Source of the DNA: Streptomyces sp. B3I8
GTDB taxonomy: Bacteria > Actinomycetota > Actinomycetes > Streptomycetales > Streptomycetaceae
Length of the DNA stretch: 64,000 nt
Reading direction: 5' to 3'
Assembly: GCF_030816915.1 (NCBI RefSeq)
Contig: NZ_JAUSYN010000002.1
Coordinates: forward strand, 4,725,501 to 4,789,500
Position 1 is the stretch's first letter. The number at the start of each line of letters is the position of its first letter. The translations under genes and the position numbers were made by a program. The notes below the pieces were generated by a model that saw only the letters and a list, made by a program, of their open reading frames with translations, was not told where the DNA came from and ran no database searches. Below, one piece after another: positions 33,275 through 42,174 of the stretch.

Positions 33275-36200
33275 ATGCGAGCACCGGTGCAGAAAACGCG
33301 GCCTCGGCGCCCAGGCAAGCAGACGCCTCCCGCACAGGACGGCGCCTCCTCCGAGTCCGTGGGAAGGGGACGGCCCACGCACGTCCGTAACCGGCTGATC
33401 GTCGCGGTGGCCGTGGTGGCCGCCGCCGTCGCCGGTGCCGGCGCGCCGAGCATCGTCGCCGCCTCGGGCGACCTCAACGACTCCCAGGGCCTCGTCACGC
33501 TCAATGCGCAGACCCGTGACGCGCTCTCCCTGGCCCACTCCCTGGCCGACGAGCGCGACCAGGCCACCGTCTACGTCGCCGCCGGACGCCCGAAGTCCAA
33601 GGCGCCGGGCGAGCGGCGCAGCGCCCGCGTCGACCGGCAGATCGAGGAACTGCGCGCCGACCCCGACCTGCCCGAGGCGCTGCGCACCGCCCTGGACGAC
33701 GTCGCCGCCGTCCGCCGGTCCGCGCTCACCGGCAGGAGCGGCGCCCTCGACACCCACCGCGCCTACACCGAGGTCCTCGGCGAACTGCACGCCCTGGCCG
33801 AGGACCTCGCCGACAAGCTGCCGCCCCGGGCCGGCTCCGGCGACCACGCCCTGGCCACGCTGGACACCGCCGTCCAGCAGGCCGGCGCCGCCCGCGGCCT
33901 GCTGCTGGCCGCGCTCGCCGTCCCGCACGGCACCCGGACCGTCATCGACCCCGTCACCGGTCTGCCGACCACCAGCAGCAGCGGAACGGCCGCCGACGCC
34001 AAGCAGCGCGACGCCCTCACCGCCGCCGCCCAGCTGGCCGACGTCCGCTCCGACGCGGCCGTCGCCGGCTTCCGCGACACCGCCGACACCGCCGCGAAGA
34101 ACACGTACGACACCACGGTGACCGGGCCCGAGGTCGCCACCGCCGAGAAGTACCTGACGCGCCTCACCGACCAGCCCACCTTCTCCGACAGCGACCTCAA
34201 CACCAGCAGCACCAAGCTGGAGACGGCCCTGTCCGCCCGCATCGACGCGATGCGCGGCGCCGAGTCCTCCCTCTACGAGCGCCGCGGCAAGGACCTCGAA
34301 CAGCTCCGCGACGACGACGTCACCGCGCTGGAGATCCGGATCGCCGTCCTCGGGGCGCTCGTCCTCCTCGCCGTCGCGATCGCCACCGCGCTCGCCCGCA
34401 GCCTCACCCACCCGCTCGGTGTGCTGCGCAAGGGCTCCGCGCGGGTGGCCGGCGACCCGGCCGGGGAGGAGCCGGTGAAGTTCACCGGCCGCAACGACGA
34501 GTTCGCGCAGGTCGTCCGCTCCGTCAACGCCCTGCAGGCGCACGCCGCCGCCCTCCAGGAACGCGTCAACACCCTGGAGACCGACCGCAAGCACCTCATC
34601 GACAAGCGCCAGAGCATGGCCGACGAGCGGCAGCGGCTGCGCGAGGAACTCGACGCGGCCACCGGCCGACTGGAGCAGGCCCGCGGCAGCATCCACGGCA
34701 CGTTCGTCAACCTCGCACTGCGCACCCTCGCCCTCGTGGAGCGCCAACTCGGCGTCATCGAGGGGCTGGAGGAGCGCGAGCAGGACCCCGAGCGGCTCGG
34801 CACGCTGTTCAAGCTGGACCACCTCGCCACCGTCATGCGCCGGCACAGCGAGAACCTCCTCGTCCTCGCCGGCGCCGAGCACGGGCAGCAGCACGCCGGA
34901 CCCGTGCCGCTGGTCGACGTGGTGCGGGCCGCCGTCAGCGAGATCGAGCGGTACGACCGCGTCCGCATCGCCGCGCTGCCGCCGCACGCCCATGTCACCG
35001 GGTTCGCCGCCGACGACCTCTCGCACCTCCTCGCCGAACTGCTGGAGAACGCCACGTCGTTCTCGCCGCCGGACGCGCCCGTGGAGATCTCCGGCTGGCT
35101 GCTGGAGAACGGCGAGGTCATGCTCTCCGTCCAGGACGAGGGCATCGGCATCACCGCCGACCGGCTGACCCGCCTCAACGCCCGGCTCACCGAGTTCGAC
35201 CCCGAGCGGCCGCACGGGACCGAGGACGGCGAAGGGCTCGGGCTCGGCCTGTACGTCGTCGCCCGCCTCGCCCACCGGCACGGCGTGCGGGTGCGGTTGC
35301 GCGAGCAGAAGCAGGGCGGCAGCACGGCCGTCACCGTGCTGCCGACGGCGCTGCTGGCCGGCGCGGAGGCGACGGCGGTGGCCGCGCCCGGCGCCCCGGC
35401 CGCGCCCGGCACGGCGGCGCTGGGCATGCCGGGCGCCGGCGCGGAGGCCAACTCCAACGTCCTCCCGGCCCGCTCCCGCCCCGCGCCGCCCGGCGACGGC
35501 GACGAGGACCCGCTGATCGCCGCGGCGGAGGCGACGATCCGCGCGCACGAGGCGGCAACCGAGGCCGCGGCGCCCGCGGCCGCCCCGTCCGCCGAGGCCG
35601 AATCCGCACCCGAAGCCGCCCAGGGGGACGCGCCTGCCCGGGACGACGTGCCCGTGCAGCACGGCCGTCAGGGCGAGGCCGTCACCTCCGAGACGACCAT
35701 GGAACTGCTCGCCCCGTCGGTTCCCGCGGAGCCGGCCGGCCACGAGTCCCCGGCCCCGGCCTCTGCCGTTCCGGGGCCCTCCGGGCCGGCCGCGGGTGCT
35801 TCCCCGGCCGACGCCCCCACCGGCGACCCGTACTCCATAGGCCCCGACAGTCACGAGCGCAGCGTCGACGAGGGCGCGGCGCCCGCGCCCGCGCCGGGCC
35901 GTGCGCCCCGGCTCACGGCCAAGGGGCTGCCCAAGCGCACCCCCCGCATCTCCGCACCCGTCGAGGCCCCTCCGTCCCGGTCCGGCGGGGTGGACGCCGA
36001 AGCACTGCGGCGACGGCTCGGCGGGTTCCACCAGGGGGCGCGGAAGGGCGCCCGGGCCGCGGAGGCGGAACTCGCAGAGCGGTCCGGCGAAGAAGACCGT
36101 CCCGAGGGAACCGACCGTCCCGAGGAAACCGACCGGTCCGAGGGAACCCACCGGCCCGGGGGAACCCACCGGCCCGGGAAGGCCGGTCCGGCCGCGCGGA

Positions 36201-36301
36201 CCGATCAGGGCACCGCACCTGCCACGGAAGACCACGGCACGCCTCAGGACACGGCGGCCGTGGACACATCGGGGGGCACCGTCGAGGAGGCAACCAGTTG
36301 A
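33275..36301 (+). CDS. cvnA: Conservon sensor histidine kinase-like protein (nitrate/nitrite-sensing domain)
   Basis: This 1008-residue membrane protein heads a conservon. TM1 (about 41-61) is followed by a roughly 290-residue extracellular region of NIT (nitrate/nitrite sensing) type (LAHSLADERDQATVYVAAG, ARGLLLAALAVP). TM2 (about 355-376), a HAMP domain, a coiled coil and an ATPase domain follow (LLAELLENATSFSPP, DEGIGITADRL, GLGLGLYVVARLAHRHGV). No canonical phosphoacceptor His box is visible; the matching helix reads FVNLALRTLALVERQLGVIE. A roughly 320-residue Pro/Ala/Glu-rich tail with near-repeats (TDRPEETDRSEGTHRPGG) ends it. Its TGA overlaps the TTG start of the next gene. Confidence 0.93.
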   Translation: MRAPVQKTRPRRPGKQTPPAQDGASSESVGRGRPTHVRNRLIVAVAVVAAAVAGAGAPSIVAASGDLNDSQGLVTLNAQTRDALSLAHSLADERDQATVYVAAGRPKSKAPGERRSARVDRQIEELRADPDLPEALRTALDDVAAVRRSALTGRSGALDTHRAYTEVLGELHALAEDLADKLPPRAGSGDHALATLDTAVQQAGAARGLLLAALAVPHGTRTVIDPVTGLPTTSSSGTAADAKQRDALTAAAQLADVRSDAAVAGFRDTADTAAKNTYDTTVTGPEVATAEKYLTRLTDQPTFSDSDLNTSSTKLETALSARIDAMRGAESSLYERRGKDLEQLRDDDVTALEIRIAVLGALVLLAVAIATALARSLTHPLGVLRKGSARVAGDPAGEEPVKFTGRNDEFAQVVRSVNALQAHAAALQERVNTLETDRKHLIDKRQSMADERQRLREELDAATGRLEQARGSIHGTFVNLALRTLALVERQLGVIEGLEEREQDPERLGTLFKLDHLATVMRRHSENLLVLAGAEHGQQHAGPVPLVDVVRAAVSEIERYDRVRIAALPPHAHVTGFAADDLSHLLAELLENATSFSPPDAPVEISGWLLENGEVMLSVQDEGIGITADRLTRLNARLTEFDPERPHGTEDGEGLGLGLYVVARLAHRHGVRVRLREQKQGGSTAVTVLPTALLAGAEATAVAAPGAPAAPGTAALGMPGAGAEANSNVLPARSRPAPPGDGDEDPLIAAAEATIRAHEAATEAAAPAAAPSAEAESAPEAAQGDAPARDDVPVQHGRQGEAVTSETTMELLAPSVPAEPAGHESPAPASAVPGPSGPAAGASPADAPTGDPYSIGPDSHERSVDEGAAPAPAPGRAPRLTAKGLPKRTPRISAPVEAPPSRSGGVDAEALRRRLGGFHQGARKGARAAEAELAERSGEEDRPEGTDRPEETDRSEGTHRPGGTHRPGKAGPAARTDQGTAPATEDHGTPQDTAAVDTSGGTVEEATS

Positions 36302-36855
36302 CCGCGTCCACCACCTTCGGACTGAGCAGCGAAGCCCGCAACCTGCAGTGGCTGCTGACCAACCTCGTCGAGGAGGTGCCCGGCATCCTCTCGGTGGCGG
36401 TGGTCTCCTCCGACGGTCTGCTCCTGCTCTCGTCCGATCCCGGAGCCGTCGCCTCTGCCCGTGCCGTCGGCGGTGACGCCCCCGCCGGCCCCCGCGGTTC
36501 CTCCGCCGACCTCGCCACCGTCGTCTCCGGCATCGGCAGCCTCACCGTCGGCGCCGCGAAGCTGGTCGGGTACGGCGAGGTCAAGCACACCATGATCGCG
36601 ATGGAGGAGGGCAGCCTCTTCGTCATGTCGATCAGCGACGGTTCCCTGCTCGGTGTGCACGGCTCCGCGGACTGCGACATGAGCGTGGTCGCGTATCACA
36701 TGGCGCTCTTCGTCGGCCGGGCCGGCCACGTCCTCACCCCCGAACTCCGCAGCGAACTGCGCCAGTCCCTGGAGACCGATCAGGCCGATCAGGCCGATCA
36801 GGCCGAACCGGCTGATCCCGCCGGGCGACCCGGACAGCGGGGGGCCGCGCGATGA
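36298..36855 (+). CDS. cvnB: Roadblock/LC7 domain protein of the conservon
   Basis: The 185-residue protein is a Roadblock/LC7 domain (NLQWLLTNLVEEVPGILSVAVVSSDGLLLLSS, then MIAMEEGSLFVMSISDGSLLGVHGS), the family that binds small GTPases and their partners. It starts with TTG at 36298, has GAGGAGG upstream and overlaps cvnA by four bases (TTGA). The C-terminus carries DQADQADQAEPAD, coded by three GATCAGGCC repeats. In other conservons the B protein bridges the kinase-like and GTPase components. Confidence 0.93.
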   Translation: MTASTTFGLSSEARNLQWLLTNLVEEVPGILSVAVVSSDGLLLLSSDPGAVASARAVGGDAPAGPRGSSADLATVVSGIGSLTVGAAKLVGYGEVKHTMIAMEEGSLFVMSISDGSLLGVHGSADCDMSVVAYHMALFVGRAGHVLTPELRSELRQSLETDQADQADQAEPADPAGRPGQRGAAR

Positions 36856-37391
36856 ACGCCGCCGAGAAACCCGCCCCCGAGGCACCGGCCCCGGCCACCG
36901 GCACCCCCGCCCCCGAGCACCCCGCCGCCGGGCAGTCCGAGCAGGCGGAACAGTCCCCGCAGCCCGGCACCGGCCGGCGCAGGCGGACCGGCGACGCGCC
37001 CCGCGACCTCCCCGTACGCGGTGCCGACCGCGCACCCGCCCGCGTGCGCCCGTACTCGCTCACCGGCGGACGGACCCGCTTCGGCCACGTCCTGCTCGTC
37101 GAGACCTTCGTGGCCGCCCTGGAACCCCCCGAGGAACGCCGCGAACTGACCAATGGTTCACTTGCCTCCCGCGTGATGCCCGAGATGCGGGCCATCGTCG
37201 AACTGTGCCGCCGCATGCGGACGGTGGCCGAGATCGCGGCTCTGCTCAAAATGCCGCTCGGCGTGGTCCGGGTGCTGCTGAGCGACCTCGCGGACCAGGG
37301 AAAGATCCGTGTGTACGGAACCGGTCACGGCCCCGGACAGCCGGACCGCGCGCTGCTGGAAAGGGTGCTGAGTGGACTCCGCCGTCTCTGA
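36852..37391 (+). CDS. cvnC: DUF742 protein of the conservon
   Basis: This 179-residue protein has a disordered Pro/Ala/Glu/Arg-rich first half, then the DUF742 domain (RVRPYSLTGGRTRF, IVELCRRMRTVAEIAALLKMPLGVVRVLLSDLADQGKIRVYG). The latter looks like a winged helix and ends LLERVLSGLRRL. It overlaps cvnB by four bases (ATGA) and cvnD by 20 bases. The family occurs only in conservons and related operons. Confidence 0.93.
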   Translation: MNAAEKPAPEAPAPATGTPAPEHPAAGQSEQAEQSPQPGTGRRRRTGDAPRDLPVRGADRAPARVRPYSLTGGRTRFGHVLLVETFVAALEPPEERRELTNGSLASRVMPEMRAIVELCRRMRTVAEIAALLKMPLGVVRVLLSDLADQGKIRVYGTGHGPGQPDRALLERVLSGLRRL

Positions 37392-38013
37392 CGCCGCCTC
37401 CCCGGGCGTCGCCCCGCTCCTCGAGGACGAGGAGCGGCTCCAACCGTGGCAGTCGGACCGCACCCGTGCCCCCGTCGCCACGAAGATCGTCGTCGCCGGC
37501 GGCTTCGGCGTCGGCAAGACCACCCTCGTCACCGCCGTCTCGGAGATCACGCCGCTGCAGACCGAGGCGCTGATGACGGAGGCGAGCGCGGAGACCGACG
37601 ACCTCTCCGACACCCCGGAGAAGCTCACCACCACCGTGGCCATGGACTACGGCCGTCTCACGCTCGACGACGACCTGGTCCTCTACGTCTTCGGCACCCC
37701 CGGCCAGCAGCGGTTCTGGTTCATGTGGGACGACCTGGTGCGGGGCGCGATCGGCGCGGTCGTGCTGGCCGACACCCGGCGGCTCGCGGACTGCTTCCCC
37801 GCGCTCGACTACTTCGAGAGCTGCGGGCTGCCGTACATCGTGGCGGTCAACCACTTCGACGGAAGCGAGCGCTACGAACCGGAGGACGTGCGCGAAGCGT
37901 TGACGATCCCGCCGCACATCCCTGTAATGATCATGGACGCGCGGCAGCGGATCTCGGCGATCGAGACGCTGCTGGGCCTCGTGCGGCACGCCCTGGAGAT
38001 GTCGCCCGAGTAG
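37372..38013 (+). CDS. cvnD: Conservon ATP/GTP-binding protein (Ras-like GTPase)
   Basis: The 213-residue protein is a small GTPase of the CvnD/MglA-like group. The P-loop is GGFGVGKTT (43-51). Switch II is in FGTPGQQRFWFMWDDL, with Gln in the catalytic position, and the base-recognition motif is VAVNHFDGSE (NxxD variant NHFD). The start is GTG at 37372, 20 bases inside cvnC. It probably cycles between GTP and GDP states at the membrane together with the kinase-like CvnA and the Roadblock protein. Confidence 0.93.
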   Translation: MDSAVSDAASPGVAPLLEDEERLQPWQSDRTRAPVATKIVVAGGFGVGKTTLVTAVSEITPLQTEALMTEASAETDDLSDTPEKLTTTVAMDYGRLTLDDDLVLYVFGTPGQQRFWFMWDDLVRGAIGAVVLADTRRLADCFPALDYFESCGLPYIVAVNHFDGSERYEPEDVREALTIPPHIPVMIMDARQRISAIETLLGLVRHALEMSPE

Positions 38014-38092
38014 CCGGGCGCGGGTCCGGCGTCCCGTCACCTCCGCCCTCCCACATCCCCACCGAGCCGTAGCCGTAGGAGACAACAGCCGC

Positions 38093-39346
38093 ATGCGGAA
38101 GATACTCGTCGTCGGAGCCGGCCAGTCCGGGCTCCAGCTCGCCCTCGGCCTCCAGTCGAACGGATACGAGGTCACCCTCATGTCCAACCGGACCGCGGAC
38201 GAGATACGCGCCGGACGGGTCATGTCGACGCAGTGCATGTTCCACACCGCGCTCCAGCACGAGCGTGACCTGGAGCTCAACTTCTGGGAGTCCAGGGCCC
38301 CGCGCATCGAGGGACTCGGCGTCTCGGTCGCGGCCCCGGGCTCCTTCGAGAGCGGGCCCGCGCAGCGCGCCATCGACTGGGTCGGCCGGCTCGACGGGTA
38401 CGCCCAGTCCGTCGACCAGCGGGTGAAGATGGCCGGCTGGATGGAGACGTTCGCGCAGCGCGGCGGCCAGCTCGTCATCCACGGGGCGAGCGTCGGCGAC
38501 CTGGACTACTTCTCCCGCACCTACGACCTCGTCCTCGTCGCGGCGGGCAAGGGCGAACTGGTGTCGATGTTCGGCCGCGACGCCGCCCGCTCCCCTTACC
38601 GCGAGCCGCAGCGCGCCCTCGCGGTGGCCTACGTCCACGGGCTCGGGCCGCGCCCGGAGCACCCGGATCACGACGCCGTCCGCTGCAACCTCGTCCCCGG
38701 GGTGGGCGAGCTGTTCGTGATGCCGACGTACACGGTGTCCGGCCGCGCCGACATCCTCTTCTGGGAGGGCGTACCCGGCGGCCCGCTGGATGTCTTCCGG
38801 GGCGTCAAGGACCCCTCCGAGCACCTGTCGCTGACGCTGGGGCTGATGGAGCGGTACGTCCCGTGGGAGTACGCCCGGGCGACGAAGGTCGAACTGACGG
38901 ACGCGGGCGGCACGTTGGCGGGGCGGTACGCGCCGACCGTGCGGAACCCGGTGGGGGTGCTGCCGTCCGGCGGGCTCGTGCTGGGGGTCGCCGACGTCGT
39001 CGTCGCCAACGATCCGATCACGGGGCAGGGCGCGAACTCGGCGTCCAAGTGCGCGGCGGCCTACCTCGCCTCGATCCTGGAGCACGGCGAGGGGGAGTTC
39101 GACGAGGCGTGGATGCGGCGCACCTTCGACCGGTACTGGGAGACGGCGTCGCACGTCACCAAGTGGACCAACGCGATGCTCACCCCGCCGCCGGAGCACG
39201 TGCTGAACCTGATCGGGGCGGCGGGGGAGATGCCGCCGGTCGCGCACCGGTTCGCCAACGGGTTCGACGACCCCGCTGACTTCGAGGACTTCTTCTACGA
39301 GCCCGACCGCGCGGCCGCGTACCTGGCGTCGGTCGCGGGGTCGTGA
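38093..39346 (+). CDS. Styrene/indole monooxygenase-like flavoprotein (StyA family)
   Basis: The 417-residue protein starts with a Rossmann FAD-binding motif (ILVVGAGQSGLQLALGL, 3-19) and matches the oxygenase subunit of two-component styrene/indole monooxygenases. RTADEIRAGRVMSTQCMFH is typical of the group, and NDPITGQGANSASKCAAAYL is the second FAD-contact region. These enzymes epoxidise aromatic alkenes using FADH2 from a partner reductase; no StyB-type reductase gene is in the window. It starts 79 bases after cvnD with AGGAG upstream, on the same strand, so it is probably the effector end of the conservon operon. Confidence 0.85.
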   Translation: MRKILVVGAGQSGLQLALGLQSNGYEVTLMSNRTADEIRAGRVMSTQCMFHTALQHERDLELNFWESRAPRIEGLGVSVAAPGSFESGPAQRAIDWVGRLDGYAQSVDQRVKMAGWMETFAQRGGQLVIHGASVGDLDYFSRTYDLVLVAAGKGELVSMFGRDAARSPYREPQRALAVAYVHGLGPRPEHPDHDAVRCNLVPGVGELFVMPTYTVSGRADILFWEGVPGGPLDVFRGVKDPSEHLSLTLGLMERYVPWEYARATKVELTDAGGTLAGRYAPTVRNPVGVLPSGGLVLGVADVVVANDPITGQGANSASKCAAAYLASILEHGEGEFDEAWMRRTFDRYWETASHVTKWTNAMLTPPPEHVLNLIGAAGEMPPVAHRFANGFDDPADFEDFFYEPDRAAAYLASVAGS

Positions 39347-39808
39347 GAGCCGGCGGTCACGCCGGTCTCGTCAACTCCGCAGTTCACGCCCGTAGTTGAC
39401 GTCATGTCGCACAGGAGCGCGGCCCGCCCGGACGCAGGGTGACGGGTTCGTCCGTCACCCCGCGGTATGTTCGCCGTCACCCCGCGGTACGTTCGCCGCC
39501 ACCTCGCGGCGGTTTCGCCGTCACCCCCGCGGCCGAAAACCGGTGTCGTCCGGTCCGCTTTGCCGGGCCTGGGCGGGCAGATTCAGCCGTTAACTTGACG
39601 AGCCCATGACATCACGGTCGGCGAGGTGTCACTCTGCTGCGCGGATTCACCGTTCCTTCACGGACCCGCCATGCGACGCCGCCGTAGCGCCGCCGCAGCG
39701 ACTACCCCTCACCTCCTTCCCGCACGCCGTGCTGCCGGGCCGGCCCATCCCCGCCGGTCCGTTTCGATCGCGGCCCCACCACGGGCCGATGTACCGAAGG
39801 AGAGTCCG
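39347..39808. other. 462-base region upstream of the M4 protease, with short repeats
   Basis: No gene is supported. It contains GTCAACT-N17-AGTTGAC (39370-39400), a four-unit degenerate tandem repeat (39447-39534), and a less GC-rich stretch with CTTGACGAG near 39594 that may be the protease promoter, about 210 bases before the start codon. Confidence 0.5.
39447..39534. repeat. About 22-bp tandem repeat, four degenerate units
   Basis: Units begin TTCG(C/T)C and continue CGTCACCCCGCGGTA(C/T)G; the second is the cleanest (39470-39491). The third and fourth units are diverged. Each unit contains a CCGCGG or CGCGGCGG core that may form weak palindromes. Confidence 0.7.
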
Positions 39809-42079
39809 TTGCCCCAGCGACACCACACCCCCGCGCGGCGCAGACGCGCCACCGCACTCGCCCTCGTGGCCCTCGGATCCCTGCTCGCCGTGACCACCCC
39901 CCAGCTCGCCACCGCCGCCCCGGCGGGCCCGGCTCCCGCGGGGCACCACGCGGTGCCACGGGCCGGCGCCGCCCAGACCTTCCTCTCACCCGCCCGGCGC
40001 ACCGCCCTGCTGAAGGACGCCCGGTCCGCGGCGGCCGGCACCGCGCGGCGCATCGGCCTCGGCGCCGAGGAGAAGCTCGTCGTCAAGGACGTCGTCAAGG
40101 ACGCCGACGGCACCGTCCACACCCGCTACGACCGCACCTACGCCGGCCTGCCCGTGCTCGGCGGCGACCTCGTCGTGCACGACAAGGGCGGCCGTACGAC
40201 CGTCACGAAGGCGCACGCGGCACGCCTGACGCTGCCCTCGCTCAGCCCGAAGCTCACCGCGTCCGGCGCCGCCGACAAGGCCGAGGCCGTCTCGCGCGGC
40301 CGCGACGTCAAGGGCGCCGAAGCGGAGAACACGCCACGCCTGGTGGTGTGGGCCGCCGGTACCGCCAGGCCCGTACTGGCCTGGGAGAGCGAGGTCCGGG
40401 GCGTGCAGAAGGACGGCACGCCGAGCGAACTGCGGGTCGTCGTCGACGCCACCACCGGCAAGCGGCTGCTCGCGGCGGAGCAGGTGCACACCGGCACCGG
40501 CACCGGCCAGTTCGTCGGCACGGTCCCGGTCGGCACCACCGCGTCGGGCTCGGGCTACCAGCTCGTCGACCCCGACCGCGCCGGGCACAAGACGTACGAC
40601 CTCAATCAGGGCACCTCGGGAACGGGCACACTGTTCACCGATGACAACGATGTCTGGGGCGACGGCACCCCGTCCGACCGTCAGACCGCCGGAGTCGACG
40701 TGGCCTACGGCGCCGCGGCCACCTGGGACTACTACAAGGAGGTCTTCGGCCGCGACGGCATCCGCAACGACGGCGTCGCCGCCTACAGCCGCGCCCACTA
40801 CGGCCACAACTACGTCAACGCGTTCTGGCAGGACTCCTGCTTCTGCATGACGTACGGCGACGGCGAGGGCGACGACCACCCGCTGACCGCGCTCGACGTG
40901 GCGGCGCACGAGATGAGCCACGGCGTCACCGCCTCCACCGCGGGCCTCGTCTACTCGGGCGAGTCAGGCGGCCTGAACGAGGCGACCTCCGACATCTTCG
41001 CCGCCGCCGTGGAGTTCCACGAGAACCTCCCGGCCGACCCCGGCGACTACTTCGTCGGCGAGAAGATCGACATCAACGGCGACGGCACCCCGCTGCGCTA
41101 CATGGACAAGCCCTCCCGGGACGGCGCCTCGCGCGACAACTGGAGCCCCACCCTCGGCGGCGTCGACGTCCACTACTCCTCCGGCCCCGCGAACCACTTC
41201 TTCTACCTGCTCTCCGAGGGCAGCGGCGCCCGGACCGTCAACGGCGTCGACTACGACAGCCCGACCTACGACGGCCGGCCCGTCACCGGCGTCGGCATCG
41301 AGAACGCCGCGGCCATCTGGTACCGCGCGCTGACCACGTACATGACCTCGACGACCGACTACGCCGGCGCCCGCACCGCCACCCTGTCGGCCGCCGCCGA
41401 CCTGTTCGGCGCCTACAGCCCGACCTACCTGGCCGTCACCGACGCCTGGGCCGCGATCAACGTCGGCAACCGGGTCGCCCTGGGGGTCAACCTCGCCCCG
41501 ACCGGCGACCAGATCAGCGGCATCGGCCAGGCGGTCGACCTCGGGCTCGACGCCTTCACCACCAACACCGGCGCCACCCTCACCTACACGGCCACCGGCC
41601 TGCCCGACGGGCTCACGATCAGCCCGGAGGGCCGGATCACCGGCACGCCGACCACCCTCGGCACCAGCGAGGTCACCGTCACGGCGACCGACAGCACCGG
41701 GGCGTCCGCCTCGGAGACCTTCGACTGGCGCATCGCCTACGTCTACGGCAGCACCACCCGGGTGGACATCCCGGACAACGGGGCCGCCGTGGAGTCGGCG
41801 GTGACCATCGCAGGCCGCGACGGCAACGCCTCCGCCACCACCTCCGTCTACGTCAACATCGTCCACACCTACCGCGGTGACCTCACCGTCGACCTCGTCG
41901 GACCGAACGGCACCTCCTACTCCCTGCTGAACCGCAGTGGCGGCTCCGCCGACAACGTCGACCAGACCTTCACGGTCGACGCCTCCGCGCAGCCGCTGGA
42001 GGGCACGTGGAAACTCCGCGTGCAGGACCGGGCGTCCGCGGACGTCGGATACGTCGCCCGCTGGCAGCTCACCCCGTGA
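39809..42079 (+). CDS. Secreted M4 family (thermolysin-type) metallopeptidase with P-domain
   Basis: This 756-residue exported zinc protease begins with a Sec-type signal (RRRRATALALVALGSLLAVTTP...). A propeptide with FTP/PepSY segments spans about 50-235. In the M4 catalytic domain H367, E368 and H371 lie in AAHEMSHGVTAS and the third zinc ligand is E391 in GGLNEATSDIF. An Ig-like putative-sugar-binding segment (LTYTATGLPDGLTISPEGRITGTP) and a C-terminal proprotein-convertase P-domain (HTYRGDLTVDLVGPNGTSY, WKLRVQDRASADVG) follow. The start is TTG at 39809, with GAAGGAGA 5 bases upstream. It should be self-processed outside the cell. Confidence 0.93.
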   Translation: MPQRHHTPARRRRATALALVALGSLLAVTTPQLATAAPAGPAPAGHHAVPRAGAAQTFLSPARRTALLKDARSAAAGTARRIGLGAEEKLVVKDVVKDADGTVHTRYDRTYAGLPVLGGDLVVHDKGGRTTVTKAHAARLTLPSLSPKLTASGAADKAEAVSRGRDVKGAEAENTPRLVVWAAGTARPVLAWESEVRGVQKDGTPSELRVVVDATTGKRLLAAEQVHTGTGTGQFVGTVPVGTTASGSGYQLVDPDRAGHKTYDLNQGTSGTGTLFTDDNDVWGDGTPSDRQTAGVDVAYGAAATWDYYKEVFGRDGIRNDGVAAYSRAHYGHNYVNAFWQDSCFCMTYGDGEGDDHPLTALDVAAHEMSHGVTASTAGLVYSGESGGLNEATSDIFAAAVEFHENLPADPGDYFVGEKIDINGDGTPLRYMDKPSRDGASRDNWSPTLGGVDVHYSSGPANHFFYLLSEGSGARTVNGVDYDSPTYDGRPVTGVGIENAAAIWYRALTTYMTSTTDYAGARTATLSAAADLFGAYSPTYLAVTDAWAAINVGNRVALGVNLAPTGDQISGIGQAVDLGLDAFTTNTGATLTYTATGLPDGLTISPEGRITGTPTTLGTSEVTVTATDSTGASASETFDWRIAYVYGSTTRVDIPDNGAAVESAVTIAGRDGNASATTSVYVNIVHTYRGDLTVDLVGPNGTSYSLLNRSGGSADNVDQTFTVDASAQPLEGTWKLRVQDRASADVGYVARWQLTP

Positions 42080-42121
42080 GCTCCTGAGTTCCTGATCGCC
42101 GGACACAGGTCGAACGCCACG

Positions 42122-42157
42122 CCGCTGCCCGGCCCCCTCCCCGGGGCCGGGCAGCGG
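42122..42157. terminator. Perfect 15-bp hairpin between convergent genes
   Basis: CCGCTGCCCGGCCCC (42122-42136) pairs with 42143-42157 across a 6-base loop. It lies between the M4 protease stop (42079) and the NlpC/P60 gene stop (42175) and can terminate both. There is no T-tract. Confidence 0.75.
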
Positions 42158-42174
42158 TGCGCCGGCGCCCGTGG

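Noticed and set aside
33269..36235. Minus-strand open frame of 988 codons opposite cvnA
   Set aside because: It is a shadow of the conservon kinase gene, with no domains and no start signal.
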